Assembly: GCA_963630635.1 (NCBI GenBank)
Contig: CAVGOA010000002.1
Coordinates: 62,001-126,000, forward strand
Direction of reading: 5' to 3'
Length of the DNA stretch: 64,000 nt
Source of the DNA: Paratractidigestivibacter sp963630635
Lineage (GTDB): Bacteria > Actinomycetota > Coriobacteriia > Coriobacteriales > Atopobiaceae
A program made the position numbers and the translations under genes. Of this stretch, positions 17,324 through 26,168 are shown piece by piece. A model generated the notes under the pieces. That model worked only from the letters and a program-made list of their open reading frames with translations. It was not told the DNA's origin and made no database searches. Numbering within the stretch: the stretch's first letter is position 1; each line of letters starts with the position of its first letter.

Positions 17324-19222
17324 ATGGAAAGTCTTAAGCCCTATTTCAAACCCCTCGAAGACCTTCTTGGCGTGGGCGGCACCCGCAAAGACGTGGCGCT
17401 TCTTGTCACCTCGGCCTTCTTCTTGGCGATCAGCTTGGCAGGTGGTAAAAATCTGGCGGTTGACCCGGCCTGGGTTGCCATCGTCTTGTGCGGCGTCCCC
17501 ATTGTGCTCGAGGCCGCGATTGCCATCATCACCGAGTTCGACATTAAGGCCGACCTGTTGGTTTCCATCGCACTGATTGCCTCGGTGTCCATCGGCGAGT
17601 ACTTTGCCGCCGGCGAGGTGGCCGTCATTATGCAGCTGGGCGCCCTTCTTGAAGAGCTTACGGTCGAGAAGGCCCAGCGCGGCATCAAGCATCTTGTGGA
17701 GCTTGCGCCGCGCCAGGCTCGCGTCATCGAGGGCGGCGGCGCCACGCGCATGGTCGACGCAGACGACGTCGAGCTTGGCGCCCTTGTCCGCGTCCTTCCC
17801 GGCGAGATAATCCCTGTCGACGGCATCGTGGTCGCGGGCACGACCAGCATCGACGAGTCCACCGTCACCGGCGAGCCCATGCCCGTCGACAAACAGGTCG
17901 GCGACGAGGTGAGCGCCGGCACCATCAACCAGTTTGGCAGCGCTGACATACGCGCAACCCACGTGGGCGAAGACAGCTCGATCCGTCGCATGGCGCGCCT
18001 GGTCCAAAGCGCCGATGCCGGAAAGGCAAAGATTGTGCGCCTGGCCGATCGCTGGGCGACTTGGGTCGTTGCTGGCGCCCTTCTCGCCGCCGCCGGAGCC
18101 TGGCTGGCAACGGGCGAGATCTTGCGCTCGGTTACCGTGCTGGTCGTCTTTTGCCCCTGCTCGCTAGTGCTGGCGACGCCCACGGCCATCGTGGCCGCGA
18201 TTGGCAACGCAACCAGCCACGGCTTTCTGGTGAAGGAAGGCGACGCCCTGGAGCGCCTGGCCCAGGTCAACAGCGTCGCCTTTGATAAAACAGGGACTGT
18301 CACAGTTGGAAAGCCCGAGGTTGTCGAGGCGGTCGCCGCACCTGGTGCCGCCATGACCCCCAACGAGGTCTTCTCGCTGGCTGCGTCGGCCGAGGCGAGA
18401 AGCGAGCATCCCCTGGGCAAGGCGATCGTTGCCTGTGCGCGTCGTCAAGACGTGCCTTTGACCGAACCGAAGGCCTTCTTGATGGAGCCCGGCCGCGGCG
18501 TCGAAGCAACGGTCGCGGGGCACAAGGTCTGCGTCGGCAACCTAGAAATGATGGCCGAGCTGGGCATTCGTCAAGAGGACTGGGGCAGCGAGACGTGCGC
18601 GCGGCTGCAGGGCGCGGGCGACACCCTAGCCTTCGTTGCCATCGACAAGACCGCAGCGGGTCTTCTCGCCCTTTCAGACACCGTGCGACCTGAGGCGGCG
18701 TCGACGATCGCCGCTCTGAGCGATCTGGGCGTCGTGCCCGTTCTTCTCACCGGCGACAACGAGGCGGCCGCGCAGGCCGTCTGCGCCCGGTCAGGGGTTG
18801 CCTCCTACCGGGCCAATTGCCGCCCCGAAGACAAGATGACCTACATCGAGCAATGCGAAGCCGCAGGTCAGCGCTGTGTCATGGTGGGCGACGGCGTAAA
18901 CGATGCTCCAGCCCTTCGACGCGCCTTTGTGGGCGTCGCCATGGGCGGCGTCGGCTCCGACGTCGCTGTCGAGGCCGCCGACATCGCGATCGTCACCGAC
19001 GGCATCTCTGAGCTGCCGCACCTCGTGGAACTCGCGCGGCACACTATGCATGTCATCCGCGCAAACCTGGCTTTTTCTATGGGCCTCAACTTCTTAGCCG
19101 TTGTCCTGGCGCTTTTGGCCGTGCTCGACCCCGTAAGCGGCGCGCTTGTCCACAACTGCGGCAGCATATTCGTCATCTTGAACTCGTCGCTACTCCTCAA
19201 ATGGGAGAAATCCGCCAAATAG
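17324..19222 (+). CDS. P1B-type heavy-metal-transporting ATPase
   Basis: 632 residues with no N-terminal metal-binding domain. Motifs in order: actuator TGEP (STVTGEPMPVD, near residue 185), CPC metal site in membrane helix 6 (VFCPCSLVLATPTA near 277), phosphorylation loop DKTGTVTVGKP near 322, HP motif SEHPLGK, hinge VGDGVNDAPAL near 522, and the last helix HNCGSIFVILNS. The CPC and HN…NS signatures mark metal export across the inner membrane. Copper, zinc/cadmium and cobalt cannot be separated with confidence. The divergent TetR gene is its likely regulator. Confidence 0.9.
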   Translation: MESLKPYFKPLEDLLGVGGTRKDVALLVTSAFFLAISLAGGKNLAVDPAWVAIVLCGVPIVLEAAIAIITEFDIKADLLVSIALIASVSIGEYFAAGEVAVIMQLGALLEELTVEKAQRGIKHLVELAPRQARVIEGGGATRMVDADDVELGALVRVLPGEIIPVDGIVVAGTTSIDESTVTGEPMPVDKQVGDEVSAGTINQFGSADIRATHVGEDSSIRRMARLVQSADAGKAKIVRLADRWATWVVAGALLAAAGAWLATGEILRSVTVLVVFCPCSLVLATPTAIVAAIGNATSHGFLVKEGDALERLAQVNSVAFDKTGTVTVGKPEVVEAVAAPGAAMTPNEVFSLAASAEARSEHPLGKAIVACARRQDVPLTEPKAFLMEPGRGVEATVAGHKVCVGNLEMMAELGIRQEDWGSETCARLQGAGDTLAFVAIDKTAAGLLALSDTVRPEAASTIAALSDLGVVPVLLTGDNEAAAQAVCARSGVASYRANCRPEDKMTYIEQCEAAGQRCVMVGDGVNDAPALRRAFVGVAMGGVGSDVAVEAADIAIVTDGISELPHLVELARHTMHVIRANLAFSMGLNFLAVVLALLAVLDPVSGALVHNCGSIFVILNSSLLLKWEKSAK

Positions 19223-19264
19223 CCAACCCACCCGCCGACCGTGACCCGCGTCCGTGCCCGCGAC

Positions 19265-19336
19265 CGATGACGGGACCTAAATCGCAGATTCTCCCCTAAT
19301 TGAAGCGCTTTATCCGCGATTTAGGTCCCGCCATCG
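19265..19336. repeat. 72-bp palindromic repeat, family E copy 3 (inverted loop)
   Basis: The arms are at 19265-19289 and 19312-19336 with two mismatches. The loop is the reverse complement of the loop in the other copies, so the element is inserted in the opposite orientation. It lies between the convergent P1B-ATPase and TrmO genes. Confidence 0.93.
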
Positions 19337-19352
19337 AAAACGAAGCGGGGGG

Positions 19353-20105
19353 CTAGTCGACGGCGACGACGTGGAGGACGTCGCGGTCGACGGTGAAAGA
19401 GACGTCATGGGCGGCAAAGGCCAGGTGGTAGACGCGGGTTGGGTCGTGTTTGCTGCCGGCGCGGCGCGGATCTTGGCGCAGGACCTCAATTAGGCCTTCA
19501 AGCTTCCCCGGCTCAATGCGTTCGCGCAGGTCATTGGGGAAATCGACCTCAAGCTCGGCCCAAGGCGCGCGCTCGATCCAGCCGCCCGAGGCGTCCGGAT
19601 GGCAGTCGGCAAACGGGATGTAAGGCTTGATATCTAAGATGGGCGTGCCATCGCGCAGGTCGCAGCCGCGCACATGGATGACGGGGCCGGCCTCGCCCAT
19701 CTCGACTCGGTCAAGCTCGACGCAGGTCAAACCAATGGGATTGGGCCTAAAGGGGCTTCTCGTCGCAAAGACCCCCACGCGCTCGCTGCCGCCCAGCCGA
19801 GGCGGGCGCACCGTGGGCGACCAGGTCTTCTCTGTACCAACCGAGCCGCCGGCCGTCGACGCAACGCCGCGCGCGCCGCCCGCCACGTCGGCTGCAACGT
19901 CTGCCGCCGTTCCGCCCGGCGCCCCGTTCTCAAACTGCCAGATCAGCCACAGATGCGTGAACTCCTCAAGCCCGCGCACCGCGTCTGCCTGCGCAAACTC
20001 GGGCTCAAACACAACCCGACCCTGCAAATGCGGCGCCAAAAAGCTGTTGCGCGGAATCCCAAACTTCTGCGGCATGTCTGTATATATGTGTGCAATCGCC
20101 CTCAT
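19353..20105 (-). CDS. trmO: tRNA (N6-threonylcarbamoyladenosine37-N6) methyltransferase TrmO
   Basis: 250 residues. TrmO/TsaA signatures: start region IAHIYTDMPQKFGIPRNS, VFEPEFAQADAVRGLEEFTHLW near 35-60, GVFATRSPFRPNPIGLTCVEL near 115-140, and ILDIKPYIPFADC near 170. It methylates t6A37 of tRNA-Thr using S-adenosylmethionine. A Gly/Ala-rich insertion of about 35 residues (near 70-105) is longer than in short homologues. ATG 20105 is chosen by homology; an in-frame ATG lies nine bases upstream. Family E palindromes flank the gene on both sides. Confidence 0.92.
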   Translation of the reverse strand: MRAIAHIYTDMPQKFGIPRNSFLAPHLQGRVVFEPEFAQADAVRGLEEFTHLWLIWQFENGAPGGTAADVAADVAGGARGVASTAGGSVGTEKTWSPTVRPPRLGGSERVGVFATRSPFRPNPIGLTCVELDRVEMGEAGPVIHVRGCDLRDGTPILDIKPYIPFADCHPDASGGWIERAPWAELEVDFPNDLRERIEPGKLEGLIEVLRQDPRRAGSKHDPTRVYHLAFAAHDVSFTVDRDVLHVVAVD

Positions 20106-20143
20106 GCGCCCCATTGTAGCCCGACCCACCTGCCGGCCGCACT

Positions 20144-20215
20144 CGATGGTGGGACCTAAATCGCACATAAAGCGCTTCAATTACGGGAGAATCTGCGATT
20201 TAGGTCCCGTCATCG
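20144..20215. repeat. 72-bp palindromic repeat, family E copy 4
   Basis: The arms at 20144-20168 and 20191-20215 have three mismatches and the loop is as in copy 2. Unlike the others it sits between divergent genes, 39 bp from the TrmO start. Confidence 0.9.
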
Positions 20216-20405
20216 AAAGGCGGGGTCGCGACCGCGTGCGCCGCCGCGACCGCGCGCGCCGCTGCGGCGGGTGGGAAACAAGTTGACAACAGGTGTTCAC
20301 GGGGCGGAAATCAAGGGCGAGCGGCGGCGAAACAACCATCGCCCATTATGGGTCGCGTGCAAAACCGCACATACAGAGACAGCAAAAGTGAGAGAGGGAT
20401 GGGCC
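20216..20405. other. Leader region of the ATP-grasp operon
   Basis: No gene is seen. A TTGACA hexamer lies at 20283-20288 and an 11-bp palindrome CCCATTATGGG at 20342-20352; either could mark a promoter. The first 60 bases are very GC-rich (CGCGACCG-type runs). The stretch 20106-20405 holds only family E copy 4 and this leader. Confidence 0.3.
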
Positions 20406-21731
20406 ATGCCGCAATATGACGAGCTCTTAGAGCATGCACCCAAGATAAATCAGCAGCTCGCGCGCTATGGAGTCAAATTTGGTCTGTACAAGAACGGGAC
20501 CTTCAACGAGCGCCTGTTCCCGTTTGACCCCATCCCGCGCACGATCGCCGCGCCCACCTGGGCAAAGCTCGAGCGCGGCCTGGCTCAGCGCGTCGACGCC
20601 CTTAACGCCTATCTGGCAGACATCTACGCCGACAAGCAGATCGTGAAAGACGGCGTCGTGCCCGAGGACTTCGCTTTTGCCAGCTCGGGCTATCTGCCGC
20701 AGTGCGAAGGCATCGTGCCGCCAGGCAAGATCTACAGCCACATCTCGGGAATCGACCTGGTAGAGGGCGAGAACGACCAGTGGTTCGTGCTCGAAGACAA
20801 CCTGCGCATCCCGTCGGGCGCCTCTTACCCGCTGATCGCCCGCGACCTGTGCCGCCGCTGCGACGCCGAGACCTTCCGCGCCACGCCGCTAGTGGACAAC
20901 CGCGACTACGGCGAGCGCCTGCGCCGCGTCATGGACTCGGTAAACCGCGGGGGCATCAACGTGCTTCTCACCCCGGGCCGCTACAATGCCGCTTACTTCG
21001 AGCACACCTACCTTGCCGAACGCGCCGGCTGCGTGTTGGCCGAGCCCTCCGAGCTCTTTGTCGAGAATGAGCAGCTGTGGTACCGCGACGCCCAGACCAA
21101 CCGTAAAGTTGGCGCCATCTACCGCCGCCTTTCGGACGAGTTCTTAGACCCGCTGTGCTTCCGCGCCGACTCGCTCATTGGCGTCCCCAACATCATGAGC
21201 GCCTACCGCGCCGGCAACCTGGCCATCGTGAACGCCCCCGGCAACGGCGCCGCAGACGACAAGGGCATCTACTACTTTGTCCCCAAGATGGTCGAGTACT
21301 ACCTTGGCGAGAAGCCCATCCTGCAAAACGCCCCCACCTACCTGCCCTTCTATCCCGACGACATGGCCTACGTCCAAGACCACGCAGACACTTTGGTCAT
21401 CAAGGACGTGGCCGAGGCGGGCGGCTACGGCGTCGTCTTTGGCTCCAGCCTTGACGCCGAGAAACTCGAGGACCTGAAGGCCCTTATCCGCCGCGAGCCT
21501 CGCCGCTTCATCGCCCAGGAGGTCATCGACTTCTTGTGCCTGCCCACCATGATCGACGGCCAGGTCCAGCCGAGAAAAGCCGACCTGCGCGCCTTCGTTC
21601 TTTCTGCCGCCGGCCAAGAAACCACCGTCTGGCCCAGCGGCCTCACGCGCTTCTCGCCCGACGCGGGCAGCGCCATCGTCAATTCGTCCCAGGGAGGAGG
21701 GTTCAAAGACACATGGGTGCTCTCTCAATAG
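20406..21731 (+). CDS. Circularly permuted ATP-grasp protein
   Basis: 441 residues, the permuted ATP-grasp type 2 architecture (older DUF404/DUF407). Visible motifs include FPFDPIPRTI near residue 38, the GIDLVEGEN … VLEDNLRIPSGASY block near 115-140, NVLLTPGRYNAAYFEH near 185, and DVAEAGGYGVVFG with RRFIAQEVIDF near 330-360. The family is predicted to ligate amino acids or peptides using ATP and is almost always found with an alpha-E protein and a transglutaminase, as here. ATG 20406 follows GAGAGAGGGA. Its last 19 bases overlap the next gene. Confidence 0.9.
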   Translation: MPQYDELLEHAPKINQQLARYGVKFGLYKNGTFNERLFPFDPIPRTIAAPTWAKLERGLAQRVDALNAYLADIYADKQIVKDGVVPEDFAFASSGYLPQCEGIVPPGKIYSHISGIDLVEGENDQWFVLEDNLRIPSGASYPLIARDLCRRCDAETFRATPLVDNRDYGERLRRVMDSVNRGGINVLLTPGRYNAAYFEHTYLAERAGCVLAEPSELFVENEQLWYRDAQTNRKVGAIYRRLSDEFLDPLCFRADSLIGVPNIMSAYRAGNLAIVNAPGNGAADDKGIYYFVPKMVEYYLGEKPILQNAPTYLPFYPDDMAYVQDHADTLVIKDVAEAGGYGVVFGSSLDAEKLEDLKALIRREPRRFIAQEVIDFLCLPTMIDGQVQPRKADLRAFVLSAAGQETTVWPSGLTRFSPDAGSAIVNSSQGGGFKDTWVLSQ

Positions 21732-22405
21732 AAAAGGTCGACCACCTGCTTTGGCTTGGCCGTTACATGGAGCGCAGCTACACCACGCAGCGCTTTATCA
21801 TCGCCACATACGACCGCGCTTTGGACAGCACGGAGGGCAACTGGAAGGGCCAGTTGGAAGAGCTGGGCTTCGATGCCCAGACCGAGACCCCGCGCGACTT
21901 CTTTAGGGCATGCCTGTTTGACTCAAGCATCCCCGAGTCGGTGGCCCACTCGATGGACGGCGCCTACGACAACGCCGTGCGCCTGCGCGACGTTTTGGGC
22001 ACAGAGACCTTGAGCTACATCCAAATGGCCTATGACGCCCTGGTGGCGGCCAAGCTCTCGGACGCTCCTTTGCTTGACCTGCAGATGGTTCAAGACAACA
22101 TCATGGCGTTCAAGGGCTGCGTCGATGACTTTGTTGACGACGACGCGGCAAGAAACATCATCAAGTGCGGTATCTCTTGCGAGAGGATCGACCTCTATGC
22201 GCGTCTCAACTTTAGGCTGGACCGCCTAAAGCAAGAGGTCCACCGCCTTGCCAGCCGCATCAACCGCACCGGAGCGCCCTACAGCCAGGCCGACCTCAAG
22301 ACGATGGTCGACATCGTCTACTCGGACCGCTTCCCGCACTTCACCACCTACGCCGAACTCGGCGAGCTTCTCACCTGCGTGGCGCACCTGTTCACCACGT
22401 CGTAG
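21713..22405 (+). CDS. Alpha-E domain protein
   Basis: 230 residues, all-helical, with the alpha-E signature near the start (HLLWLGRYMERSYTTQRFI). It is the constant partner of permuted ATP-grasp proteins; a scaffold or catalytic role in peptide synthesis is predicted, not shown. ATG 21713 is inside the upstream gene (19-bp overlap) and has a strong GGAGGAGG site, so translation is coupled. The transglutaminase gene starts 9 bp after its stop. Confidence 0.9.
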   Translation: MGALSIEKVDHLLWLGRYMERSYTTQRFIIATYDRALDSTEGNWKGQLEELGFDAQTETPRDFFRACLFDSSIPESVAHSMDGAYDNAVRLRDVLGTETLSYIQMAYDALVAAKLSDAPLLDLQMVQDNIMAFKGCVDDFVDDDAARNIIKCGISCERIDLYARLNFRLDRLKQEVHRLASRINRTGAPYSQADLKTMVDIVYSDRFPHFTTYAELGELLTCVAHLFTTS

Positions 22406-22414
22406 GAGGCCCGC

Positions 22415-23248
22415 ATGAAGATCCTCAATTTCACCTTCAAGACCGAGCTTGAGTTTAGCGAGCCCGTGCGCGAGCACGACTTTGTCCTGCGCTGCCTACC
22501 CACCAGCAACAGTGTACAGACGGTGTTGGACTCGCAGGCCATGGTCACGCCCACGACCTCGATCGCCCAACAAACCGACGGCTTTGGCAACAAACTGCTG
22601 GTAGGACGCATTGCCGAGGAGCACACGGGTTTCTCGTTTATCTCGTCTGGCTCGGTCATGGTATGCGACTTGGCCGAGGCCACGCCGGCCCTTGAGTACT
22701 GCCACCCCATCTACCTGCGCACCAGCGAGAAGTGCAAGCCGGGAGCGGCCATCCAGGCCCTGGTCAACGACACCCTGGCCGGCCTAGACGACGCCACGGC
22801 CGCCGAGAAGGCCGCCCATCTCACCAGCGCCGTCTTTGACGCCATGCGCTACGAGAAGGGCGCCACGACCGTCGACACCTGCGCCGAGGAGGCCCTGGCC
22901 CAGGGCGCGGGCGTGTGCCAGGACTATGCGCACATCCTGGTGGCCGCCCTTCGCGAGGCCGGGATCCCTTCTCGCTACGTGAGCGGCCTTATGCTGGGCG
23001 AGGGCGCAACCCACGCCTGGTGCGAGGCCTATGACGGCCGCCATTGGGTGGGCCTTGACCCCACCCACGACCGCTTGGTCAACACAGATTACATTGCTAT
23101 TGCGCATGGCCGCGATTTTTCCGACTGCCCCGTGGAAAGCGGTATTCTCACTGGTGGCGCGCGTCAGGCTCAGTACGTGCGCGTACGTGTAGTCGACGAC
23201 GCCCCGTGGGTTGGCAACCCCGCTTTGGGGGCAGAAGAGGTTCTGTAA
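22415..23248 (+). CDS. Transglutaminase-like cysteine peptidase
   Basis: 277 residues. A beta-rich N-terminal half precedes the transglutaminase core: catalytic Cys in GAGVCQDYAHILVAAL near residue 167, His in GATHAWCEAY near 205, Asp in WVGLDPTHD near 218. It is typical of the third gene of ATP-grasp/alpha-E operons, thought to cut or cross-link the peptide or amide product. No signal peptide. RBS GGAGG. Its TAA is followed directly by the GTG of the next gene. Confidence 0.92.
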   Translation: MKILNFTFKTELEFSEPVREHDFVLRCLPTSNSVQTVLDSQAMVTPTTSIAQQTDGFGNKLLVGRIAEEHTGFSFISSGSVMVCDLAEATPALEYCHPIYLRTSEKCKPGAAIQALVNDTLAGLDDATAAEKAAHLTSAVFDAMRYEKGATTVDTCAEEALAQGAGVCQDYAHILVAALREAGIPSRYVSGLMLGEGATHAWCEAYDGRHWVGLDPTHDRLVNTDYIAIAHGRDFSDCPVESGILTGGARQAQYVRVRVVDDAPWVGNPALGAEEVL

Positions 23249-24211
23249 GTGATCAGCACGGTTTTCTCGGCAGAGCTGCCCATTGGCGAGCACCTGCAGA
23301 TAAAGAAGCACAGGATCGAGGGCACCGCGGCCGCCCCCTTTGGCGGGGAGGCCGCCTTCGACGGCCACAAGCCCCGCATGGCCGTGGTCACCGGCATCCA
23401 CGGAGACGAGCTTGAAGGCCAGTACGTGGCCTTCAAGCTGGGACAGATCCTGGAGGCCAACAAGGACAAGCTCTTTGGCACGGTGGACATCTACCCTGCC
23501 ATCAACCCCTTAGGCATCAACTCGATCGAGCGCGGCGTCCCCATGTTTGACGTCGACCTCAACCGCACCTTCCCCGGCAATGCCCAGGCCGACCTCACCG
23601 AGACCCTGGCCGCCGCCGTCATCGCCGACATCGAGGGCGCAGACGTGGCCGTGGACATCCACGCGTCCAACATCTTCTTGCGCGAGATGCCGCAGGTGCG
23701 CGTGAACGAGCTTTCTGCCGGGGCGCTGGTGCCGCTGGCTCCGCTGTTGAACGTCGACTTTGTGTGGGTCCACGCGTCTGCCACCGTGCTGCAGTCCACC
23801 TTTGCCTACGCGCTTAACGAGCGCGGCACCCGCACCCTGGTGGTCGAGACGGGCGTGGGCATGCGCATCACCCACGAGTACGGCCACAACCTCACGCAGG
23901 GCCTGCTTCGCCTGGCCGCGCACCTGGGCGCCTGGGGCGGCGACTTTGAGGTCGCAGGCGACCCCATCATCTCGCATGACGGCAAGGTGAGCTACCTCAA
24001 CGCTGCGGCCGGAGGCATCTTCTTGCCCCAGGCCCAGCACGCCACGATGGTCGAGAAGGGCCAGCTTATTGGCGTGGTTGCCGACGCCTTGACCGGCGAG
24101 GTTGCCCAAGAGGTCACCGCACCCGAGTCTGGCCTTCTGTTCACCCTGCGAGAGTACCCCGTGGTCTACCCCGGATCTTTGCTCGCCCGTATCCTGGGAG
24201 ACGTCAAATGA
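23249..24211 (+). CDS. AstE/AspA-family zinc deacylase, ligands intact
   Basis: 320 residues, GTG start directly after the upstream TAA. It belongs to the succinylglutamate desuccinylase/aspartoacylase (M14-like) family. Zinc ligands are visible in VTGIHGDELEGQ (His and Glu near residues 51-54) and VDIHASN (His near 134), with the substrate loop DVDLNRTFPG near 95. A C-terminal beta barrel (residues 230-320) carries GIFLP…GQLIG. It should hydrolyse N-acyl amino acids. It fits as the product-release or modification enzyme of the ATP-grasp operon; the substrate is unknown. It overlaps the next gene by 4 bp (ATGA). Confidence 0.88.
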   Translation: MISTVFSAELPIGEHLQIKKHRIEGTAAAPFGGEAAFDGHKPRMAVVTGIHGDELEGQYVAFKLGQILEANKDKLFGTVDIYPAINPLGINSIERGVPMFDVDLNRTFPGNAQADLTETLAAAVIADIEGADVAVDIHASNIFLREMPQVRVNELSAGALVPLAPLLNVDFVWVHASATVLQSTFAYALNERGTRTLVVETGVGMRITHEYGHNLTQGLLRLAAHLGAWGGDFEVAGDPIISHDGKVSYLNAAAGGIFLPQAQHATMVEKGQLIGVVADALTGEVAQEVTAPESGLLFTLREYPVVYPGSLLARILGDVK

Positions 24212-25173
24212 GAAAAGTGAGCCTCTACACCCTGGACACGCCCTACCGCGAGCCGCTGACCATCTGGGGCTACGAGTTTGGCCAGGCCGAAGCCGAGAAG
24301 TGCGTGGCGATCGTGGGGTCCATGCGCGGCAACGAGGTCGAGCAGACCTACGTGTGCGCCGATCTGGTGCGTCGCCTGACCGCGCTTGAGGAGCGCGGGC
24401 TTATGGACCCCACCAAGCGCGTGCTGGTGGTGCCTTCTGTCAATCCCTTCTCGATGAACATCAAGAAGCGCTTCTGGCCGGTGGACAACACCGACATCAA
24501 CCGCATGTTCCCGGGATACGACCTGGGCGAGACCACGCAGCGCATCGCCGACGGGCTGTTTCGCGCGGTACAGGGCTACGAGTACGGCATCCAGCTGTGC
24601 AGTTTCTACCTGCCCGGCGACTTCCAGCCGCACGTACGCGTGACCGACGCGGGCCAGATCAGCGCCGAGTCCCTTGAGTTGGCCGACTCGTTTGGTTTCC
24701 CCTACGTGGTGGCCAAGAAGCCCTCGAGCTTTGACACTACAACGTTGAACTACAACTGGCAGGTGTGGGATACCCACGCGTTCTCGGTCTTTGTGCGCGA
24801 GATGGGCTCTTTGTCCACCCGCGGAGCCGAGGAGGTCGAGGACTGCATCATGCGCTTCATGGACGCTCGCGGCATCATCAAGAGCGTGGAGCCCGGCGGC
24901 TTTAGGAGCGCCCATTTGGACGAGCGCTCGCTGGTTGACGTGCGCTGCGAGAACGCCGGCGGCATCTTCCTGCGCGACGTCGAGCCCGGCGAGCGCGTGC
25001 GAGCGGGCCAGACCTTGGGCCAGGTAGTGGACGCGGGCGACGCCCACGTCAAAGAGATGCTGGTAGCGCCCCTGGACGGCCGCGTGTTCTTCTGCCACGT
25101 TGACCCGCTCATCAACCAGTACACCATCGCGTTCAAGCTGGCGCCCGAGACCACCTGGGCGCACGCGCAGTAG
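24208..25173 (+). CDS. AstE/AspA-family paralogue with degenerate zinc site
   Basis: 321 residues, same fold and length as the gene before it (NTDINRMFPGYD corresponds to DVDLNRTFPG). The zinc motif HGDE is RGNE here (VGSMRGNEVEQ), and the second His motif DIHAS is replaced by QLCSFYLPG. Only the Glu ligand remains. Either it is a non-catalytic partner of the upstream paralogue or it uses another mechanism. The C-terminal barrel (AGGIFLRDVEPGERVRAGQ) is conserved. ATG 24208 overlaps the upstream stop. It ends the five-gene operon; a terminator follows. Confidence 0.85.
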   Translation: MRKVSLYTLDTPYREPLTIWGYEFGQAEAEKCVAIVGSMRGNEVEQTYVCADLVRRLTALEERGLMDPTKRVLVVPSVNPFSMNIKKRFWPVDNTDINRMFPGYDLGETTQRIADGLFRAVQGYEYGIQLCSFYLPGDFQPHVRVTDAGQISAESLELADSFGFPYVVAKKPSSFDTTTLNYNWQVWDTHAFSVFVREMGSLSTRGAEEVEDCIMRFMDARGIIKSVEPGGFRSAHLDERSLVDVRCENAGGIFLRDVEPGERVRAGQTLGQVVDAGDAHVKEMLVAPLDGRVFFCHVDPLINQYTIAFKLAPETTWAHAQ

Positions 25174-25197
25174 GCCGCGGGACACATAGACATAAAA

Positions 25198-25234
25198 ACG
25201 GCGAGAAGTCCGGGCGGGCTTCTCGCCGTCTTTT
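25198..25234 (+). terminator. Terminator built from inverted CTTCTCG words
   Basis: ACGGCGAGAAG (25198-25208) pairs perfectly with CTTCTCGCCGT (25219-25229) around a 10-nt loop, followed by CTTTTG. It ends the ATP-grasp operon. The stem is exactly two opposed copies of the over-represented word. Confidence 0.8.
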
Positions 25235-25235
25235 G

Positions 25236-25743
25236 NNNNNNNNNNNNNNNNNNNNNNNNNNNNNNNNNNNNNNNNNNNNNNNNNNNNNNNNNNNNNNNNN
25301 NNNNNNNNNNNNNNNNNNNNNNNNNNNNNNNNNNNNNNNNNNNNNNNNNNNNNNNNNNNNNNNNNNNNNNNNNNNNNNNNNNNNNNNNNNNNNNNNNNNN
25401 NNNNNNNNNNNNNNNNNNNNNNNNNNNNNNNNNNNNNNNNNNNNNNNNNNNNNNNNNNNNNNNNNNNNNNNNNNNNNNNNNNNNNNNNNNNNNNNNNNNN
25501 NNNNNNNNNNNNNNNNNNNNNNNNNNNNNNNNNNNNNNNNNNNNNNNNNNNNNNNNNNNNNNNNNNNNNNNNNNNNNNNNNNNNNNNNNNNNNNNNNNNN
25601 NNNNNNNNNNNNNNNNNNNNNNNNNNNNNNNNNNNNNNNNNNNNNNNNNNNNNNNNNNNNNNNNNNNNNNNNNNNNNNNNNNNNNNNNNNNNNNNNNNNN
25701 NNNNNNNNNNNNNNNNNNNNNNNNNNNNNNNNNNNNNNNNNNN
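25236..25743. other. Assembly gap (run of N, 508 bp)
   Basis: No sequence is available. The 3' end of the cupin gene lies here. Confidence 1.
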
Positions 25744-25973
25744 GGCACGCCGTTGATGGTGATCTCGCCGGTGCCCTCAAGGACGTTCACCATGGCGTCG
25801 CCACCGGCCGCGTGCGAGGACATGCCTTCCTCGGCGTCGATTGCAAACAGGGTCACCTTGGCGGCGGGCATCTGGGACAAGGTCAGGCTGTTGACGCAGC
25901 CGGGCTCGACCTCGACCAGACCGGCCAGGTCAAATACCTGGGACTTCTCGACGTTCTTAATGAGCTCGGACAT
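25744..25973 (-). CDS. Cupin-domain protein (3' part lost in N gap)
   Basis: The first 76 residues are visible. They show the beta-strand pattern of a small cupin (VTLFAIDAEEGMSSHAAGGDAMVNVLEGTGEITING), with the His and the G-rich turn of cupin motif 1 in the expected order. Small single-cupin proteins of this type often bind a metal; function unknown. ATG 25973 is preceded by GAGAGGAG. The gene is minus strand and convergent with the ATP-grasp operon. Confidence 0.8.
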
Positions 25974-26084
25974 ATTTGCTCCTCTCGCCCGCGCACGGGC
26001 AGGATCGTGTTGGTTGCTTTGGCCTAGCTTACCCCTACGGGCGCGCAGCCATACCGTCGCCGAGAATTCCGCGGGCTTCTCGCC

Positions 26085-26128
26085 AACAAAAAACCGCCCG
26101 GCACCCCAAAGTTCGGGGCACCGGGCGG
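26085..26128 (-). terminator. Rho-independent terminator of cstA
   Basis: A GC stem (CCGCCCGG at 26094-26101 with CCGGGCGG at 26121-26128, extended by CCCC/GGGG) is followed on the minus strand by TTTTTTG. It lies 40 bp past the cstA stop. Confidence 0.85.
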
Positions 26129-26168
26129 CAGGCTCGGGCACTAAAGCGAGCGAGAAACCCGCTGCAGC

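Noticed and set aside
23249..24211. Read as a carboxypeptidase of family M14
   Set aside because: The fold is related, but HGDE spacing, DLNRTFPG loop and C-terminal barrel fit the AstE/AspA branch better.
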